A stretch of DNA of 9,527 bases, taken from contig JAHQWF010000131.1 of the NCBI GenBank assembly GCA_029856055.1, positions 1 to 9,527 of the forward strand, written 5' to 3'. Source of the stretch: Candidatus Njordarchaeota archaeon (lineage in GTDB: Archaea > Asgardarchaeota > Njordarchaeia > Njordarchaeales > Njordarchaeaceae). Below are positions 6,863 through 9,527 of this stretch, one piece after another. Each line of letters starts with the position of its first letter. Within the stretch, counting starts at the first letter, position 1. The notes beneath the pieces were generated by a model that had not been told where the DNA came from, made no database searches, and saw only the letters and a list, made by a program, of their open reading frames with translations. A program made the translations under genes and the position numbers.

Positions 6863-6907
6863 TTGTCTTGCATATTTTCTTTTGGATCATTTTTATAGGG
6901 TGATGCT

Positions 6908-7462
6908 ATGCGTGATGTATTTGATAGACGTAACTTAGTTTATGGAGATTACTCAATCGTTTTTCAATTTCTTACACCACCTTACTTAATTATAGCTCTT
7001 GGGGATTACCATGATGGTCCATTGCTCGATTTAACTACATTCTCTTTCATTTCCGATGAAATCTTCTTTGCACCAGTTTACAATAAGAATCAACTGAAGA
7101 GAGCTATTAGAGAGGGAATAGAACTTGGATTACCGATATTACTACTGAATATCAATAGGTTATTTTCTTTCCGCAAATTCAGCGATCTCAATAATACACT
7201 TCATGAATTATTAAATAATTATGATGGGCAAGTACTCATAACAACGAATGAGCTTAAATCCAAGAGATTTCCTCCACCCCCTAACGCTCCACATTATATC
7301 CGGCATTTAGTTGATGTAGTTGTTTTCTTGCGTAGATCCAATCACTCTTACGTGATCTACGTGATTAAGCACCCATTTATACCCTACTCTAAGTTTGTTT
7401 GGAGGTTTTCTTATGGGAAGGAACTTCCCCTCTTATCGTTCATATCTCCAAGCCTTAGTTAG
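6908..7462 (+). CDS. Degenerate RecA/RadA-fold protein without Walker A (PolB2 operon)
   Basis: A 184-residue protein. The second half follows the RadA/RadB core: a buried strand GLPILLLNINRLF (74-86) where Walker B would be, LHELLNNYDGQVLITTNEL (98-116) like the RadA helix and strand ending in TNQ, and HYIRHLVDVVVFLRR ... IKHPFIPYSKFVWRF (129-167) like the final strands of RadA. No GxxxxGK[TS] motif exists near the N-terminus, where YGDYSIVFQFLTPPYLIIALGD occupies the expected place, and the Walker B aspartate position is N81. ATP hydrolysis is therefore unlikely. RecA paralogs are known beside dpo2 in Sulfolobales; I infer a structural or regulatory role in damage response. The ATG has GGTGAT immediately upstream (3 nt spacing). 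The 3' end overlaps the next gene by 50 nt. Confidence 0.75.
   Translation: MRDVFDRRNLVYGDYSIVFQFLTPPYLIIALGDYHDGPLLDLTTFSFISDEIFFAPVYNKNQLKRAIREGIELGLPILLLNINRLFSFRKFSDLNNTLHELLNNYDGQVLITTNELKSKRFPPPPNAPHYIRHLVDVVVFLRRSNHSYVIYVIKHPFIPYSKFVWRFSYGKELPLLSFISPSLS
7401..7406 (+). promoter_or_regulatory. Ribosome binding site fixing the start at 7413
   Basis: GGAGGT is a full archaeal Shine-Dalgarno core 6 nt before the ATG at 7413. It lies inside the RecA-like gene and selects this ATG over the in-frame TTG at 7395, which has no such site. Confidence 0.75.
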
Positions 7463-7655
7463 TGATGTTGAGAAAATTAAGAGGCTGGTTAAGGATAAGA
7501 GGATTGCTGATTCTTTAGATGAGATAGTGGATTTCTTGATCCGAGAAAGCGGATCTATTAGTGTGTCGCAAAATTATATTGTAATGCAGCTTCTTCTTGT
7601 CATAGCTAAGGTTCTTGCGGAGGTAAAGAAGGATGATGGAGGGGATAATACTTGA
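7413..7655 (+). CDS. Small helical protein of the PolB2 operon, 80 aa
   Basis: An 80-residue protein starting MGRNFPSYRSYLQALVSD. It is predicted to be almost entirely helical: a charged amphipathic stretch (VEKIKRLVKDKRIADSLDEIVDFLIRE, residues ~19-45, quoted in part only as VEKIKRLVKDKR), a short polar turn (SGSISVSQ), a hydrophobic helix (NYIVMQLLLVIAKVLAEVKK, ~53-73) and an acidic tail. No helix-turn-helix or metal site is evident. I do not recognise a named family. It overlaps the RecA-like gene by 50 nt and PolB2 by 23 nt, which implies coupled translation and suggests it binds one of the two products. The ATG at 7413 is chosen over TTG 7395 because of GGAGGT at 7401-7406. Confidence 0.75.
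   Translation: MGRNFPSYRSYLQALVSDVEKIKRLVKDKRIADSLDEIVDFLIRESGSISVSQNYIVMQLLLVIAKVLAEVKKDDGGDNT
7619..7624 (+). promoter_or_regulatory. Ribosome binding site of PolB2
   Basis: GGAGGT lies 8 nt before ATG 7633 and 11 nt before the adjacent in-frame ATG 7636, favouring the first. It is inside the preceding 80-codon gene. Confidence 0.65.
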
Positions 7656-9402
7656 TGTCGAGTTAGATGATGTTACCAAGATATATTTTTTGAGAAAAGG
7701 TCGCAAGGAAGTAATTAAGATTGATTTCCAGCCGGTTATCTATGTTTCTGAAAGTGATTTCTATAAGTTTGAAGAGCTCTTCTCGCCAGTGATAATAGAT
7801 GTTGAATTCACTAAGAAGAGGATAGGTTTCTCTGATGAAAAAGTGGATCTAGTTGGGATACGCGTTAGTTATAGAGATTACATCAAGTTAAGAGAATTGC
7901 AGGGTACCCTTTCTTTCAACATATATCATCTAGACTTATATGAGGAACACTTATTGATAGAAGTCCCCTCTATTAACCCAGTAAGCATTAGAGTTAACAA
8001 GAAAATTCAAGGCGAGTATCTATGGGGACTTAACACGGGGGTACCAGACTACTTGAAAGCTATAGAGTTGAGAAAGAAAGGATACTTATTTATTGTAAAT
8101 AAAGATGGTGAAGAAGAAGTTTACTTATCCCTGCAAGAAATTATGAAGGAGCTTAACCCCAGCATAATAGTAACTAGCGAGAAAATAGATTTCCCTGGAA
8201 TAATAACGCTAGATCCTCTTAACCATGATAAATACGGTGTAGCGGGATTAATGGAGAAAGCTTATTTCTCGTGCGCCTCGCCACGCAGAGTGGTTGGATT
8301 AACTATCGGGAATAGTATTGAGTCTAGGCAAGAGAGATTTGCTCTAGATGCCGGCATGGTTTTGCCTATTAAGGAGAATGAGAATGTTCAGGTAGGTAGG
8401 TTAAGTGAATATCTTAGTCTTGATGTGGGTGGACTAATAATCACACCAGATCCGGGAGTATACGAGAATATCGTTGCTCTTGATTTCACGAGCATGTTCC
8501 CTTCAATAATTTTACGCTATAATATATCATATGAGACCTGCGGTTTACGGGGCACAAAGAAAATTGATAATAAGGCCTTCTTACCACACTTAATAGAGGA
8601 ACCATACGCTAGGAGATTATTCTTTAAGAAGATTAATAATGATGATGCTAAGCGTCGAGCAAAGGCTCTTAAACTCTTGTTAGCTGCTTCCTACGGTTAT
8701 GCTGGTAAGTTAGATAATCGATTCGGTAACATGTACTGTAATTTCTGGATAAATAAGATGGCGAGGGAGATAATGCTTAAGGTGATCGAGCTGGCTAAAG
8801 ATCTAGGTCTAAATGTTGTTTACGCAGATACAGATTCAGTATTCGTGTCTAGAAATGATAAACTAGAGTTATTTATTTCAAAAATCAAAGAAATGTTTAA
8901 TCTACCTATTAAGATCGAGCATGATTTCAGAAAAGTAGTTTTTATTAGGGGTGTTAACAAGCAACCAGTAGTAAAGAGGTATTTCGGATTAACTAGGAGT
9001 GGAGAATTAGTTATCAAGGGCTTAATGGCTATCAGTAGCAATGTTCCCTTCATGATTAGGACTGCTCAAAAAGAAATGATGAGAGCTATGCTTAACAAGA
9101 AAATGGATTTTATTCAGGGAATCTATGAGAGTTATCGATCGAAATTGTTGAATGGTGACGTAACACCAGATGAATTAGCCTTCAATTTGCGTGTTGGTAA
9201 GAATTTCTATGAGTATAAGAATAACAGCGCGATAGCTCGAGTGGCAAGGAGATATAGGTTGCGTAAAGATAGTTTGGTAGAAGTGATATATAGTGGAAAT
9301 AACTTAGTTATGAAATCAGATTACAGAGGTATTTATAACGTGAAGAAGTATCTAGAACTCCTTGATAAAGCTAAACGTGAAATATTTCCAGGTGATTATT
9401 AA
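7633..9402 (+). CDS. dpo2: Family B DNA polymerase, PolB2 (Dpo2) type
   Basis: A 589-residue polymerase, much shorter than the ~780-900 residues of replicative PolB. An N-terminal domain (~1-125, with FQPVIYV) is followed by a shrunken exonuclease-like region (~126-240). There NPSIIVTSEKIDFPG resembles Exo II, but no Exo I DxE is seen, so proofreading is probably lost. The palm follows: motif A is LDFTSMFPSI with D284, motif B is KLLLAASYGYAG (347-358), motif C is YADTDS with D399 and D401. VKRYFGL (447-453) is the KxY motif and KGLMAISS (462-469) the following strand. The thumb is ~470-589. Catalytic aspartates are intact, but motif B lacks the usual Asn-Ser. Sulfolobus Dpo2 is damage-inducible and acts in damage tolerance; the same role is inferred here. 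It is the third gene of a coupled operon. Confidence 0.9.
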   Translation: MMEGIILDVELDDVTKIYFLRKGRKEVIKIDFQPVIYVSESDFYKFEELFSPVIIDVEFTKKRIGFSDEKVDLVGIRVSYRDYIKLRELQGTLSFNIYHLDLYEEHLLIEVPSINPVSIRVNKKIQGEYLWGLNTGVPDYLKAIELRKKGYLFIVNKDGEEEVYLSLQEIMKELNPSIIVTSEKIDFPGIITLDPLNHDKYGVAGLMEKAYFSCASPRRVVGLTIGNSIESRQERFALDAGMVLPIKENENVQVGRLSEYLSLDVGGLIITPDPGVYENIVALDFTSMFPSIILRYNISYETCGLRGTKKIDNKAFLPHLIEEPYARRLFFKKINNDDAKRRAKALKLLLAASYGYAGKLDNRFGNMYCNFWINKMAREIMLKVIELAKDLGLNVVYADTDSVFVSRNDKLELFISKIKEMFNLPIKIEHDFRKVVFIRGVNKQPVVKRYFGLTRSGELVIKGLMAISSNVPFMIRTAQKEMMRAMLNKKMDFIQGIYESYRSKLLNGDVTPDELAFNLRVGKNFYEYKNNSAIARVARRYRLRKDSLVEVIYSGNNLVMKSDYRGIYNVKKYLELLDKAKREIFPGDY

Positions 9403-9527
9403 TTTTTAATGATTCTTTAGCTAGATTAGCGCAACAAAGTGGTTATGCTGATGAAGTTTTAAGCACTACAGCTATATCAGTGGACACTTATATTGTTGGT
9501 GCTTTTCTAAATGTCACTCAAGAAATC
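9402..9527 (+). CDS. Possible 5' part of a gene running off the right edge
   Basis: One plus-strand frame is open from a TGA at 9393-9395 to the window end, while the other plus frames and the minus frames contain stops. It reads NDSLARLAQQSGYADEVLST and continues TAISVDTYIVGAFLNVTQEI. The composition looks like a normal soluble protein, but the family is not recognised. No ATG, GTG or TTG lies in frame before the GTG at 9480. GGTGAT at 9391-9396, overlapping the PolB2 end, would place a start near 9402, where the in-frame codon is ATT. The nearest ATG (9409) is out of frame and stops after three codons. Either an unusual start, a frameshift, or a chance open frame. Confidence 0.3.
   Translation, partial: MFNDSLARLAQQSGYADEVLSTTAISVDTYIVGAFLNVTQEI

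Noticed and set aside
6874..6879. ATTTTC, a match to the ANTTTC motif of Sulfolobus UV-inducible promoters
   Set aside because: It is downstream of the TATA box, whereas the motif is expected upstream, and a degenerate hexamer is common in AT-rich DNA.
6785..6898. Plus-strand GTG-started 37-codon frame across the PolB2 promoter
   Set aside because: It has no Shine-Dalgarno and runs through the TATA box, so its own start would lie upstream of the probable transcription start. The reading is best explained as chance.
8820..9053. Minus-strand 77-codon open frame
   Set aside because: It lies opposite the PolB2 palm, motif C region, and has no ribosome binding site.
1..9527. tRNA genes, CRISPR arrays, insertion sequences
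   Set aside because: No T-loop/CCA-type tRNA pattern, no regularly spaced repeats, and no transposase motifs with terminal inverted repeats were found on either strand.

Overview
This AT-rich window reads as hyperthermophilic crenarchaeal (Thermoproteota) DNA, most likely from a Desulfurococcales relative such as Staphylothermus. This is inferred from gene content and signals: a short PolB2-type DNA polymerase, an archaeal AAA+ ATPase with a DUF234-like C-terminus, GGTGA/GGAGGT ribosome binding sites, TTG starts, AGA/AGG/ATA codon preference and TATA-box promoters with short leaders. No tRNA, rRNA, insertion sequence or CRISPR array was seen.

Layout. (1) Positions 1-467: the 3' end of an unrecognised plus-strand gene. 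(2) 491-2807: a tight plus-strand pair, a flavodiiron protein followed 4 nt later by an MbfA-like protein (ferritin-like domain fused to a VIT1/CCC1 iron transporter). They look like an oxygen/peroxide and iron defence operon. It ends against a convergent transporter gene, with a near-palindrome spanning both stop codons. (3) 2812-5806, minus strand: an APC-type amino-acid permease with its own promoter, downstream of an Arch_ATPase/DUF234 protein. (4) 5807-6907: a gene-poor AT-rich stretch holding two possible minus-strand membrane-protein genes. One is a 52-codon ORF with its own TATA box and ribosome binding site. The other is a 139-codon ORF whose frame runs upstream through an amber codon to a better start. 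The right part holds the control region of the next operon. (5) 6908-9402, plus strand: three overlapping genes, a RecA/RadA-fold protein without a Walker A motif, an 80-residue helical protein, and a 589-residue PolB2 polymerase. (6) 9402-9527: a frame open to the window edge with no standard start.

How the genes may work together. The flavodiiron protein reduces O2 (or NO) without releasing reactive species, while the MbfA-like protein can bind iron or peroxide and export Fe2+, limiting Fenton chemistry in an anaerobe. The PolB2 cluster resembles the DNA-damage-inducible dpo2 locus known in Sulfolobales and probably serves damage tolerance. Its RecA-like partner looks catalytically dead and is more likely structural or regulatory. 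The polymerase keeps its catalytic aspartates but has an altered motif B and only remnants of a proofreading domain.
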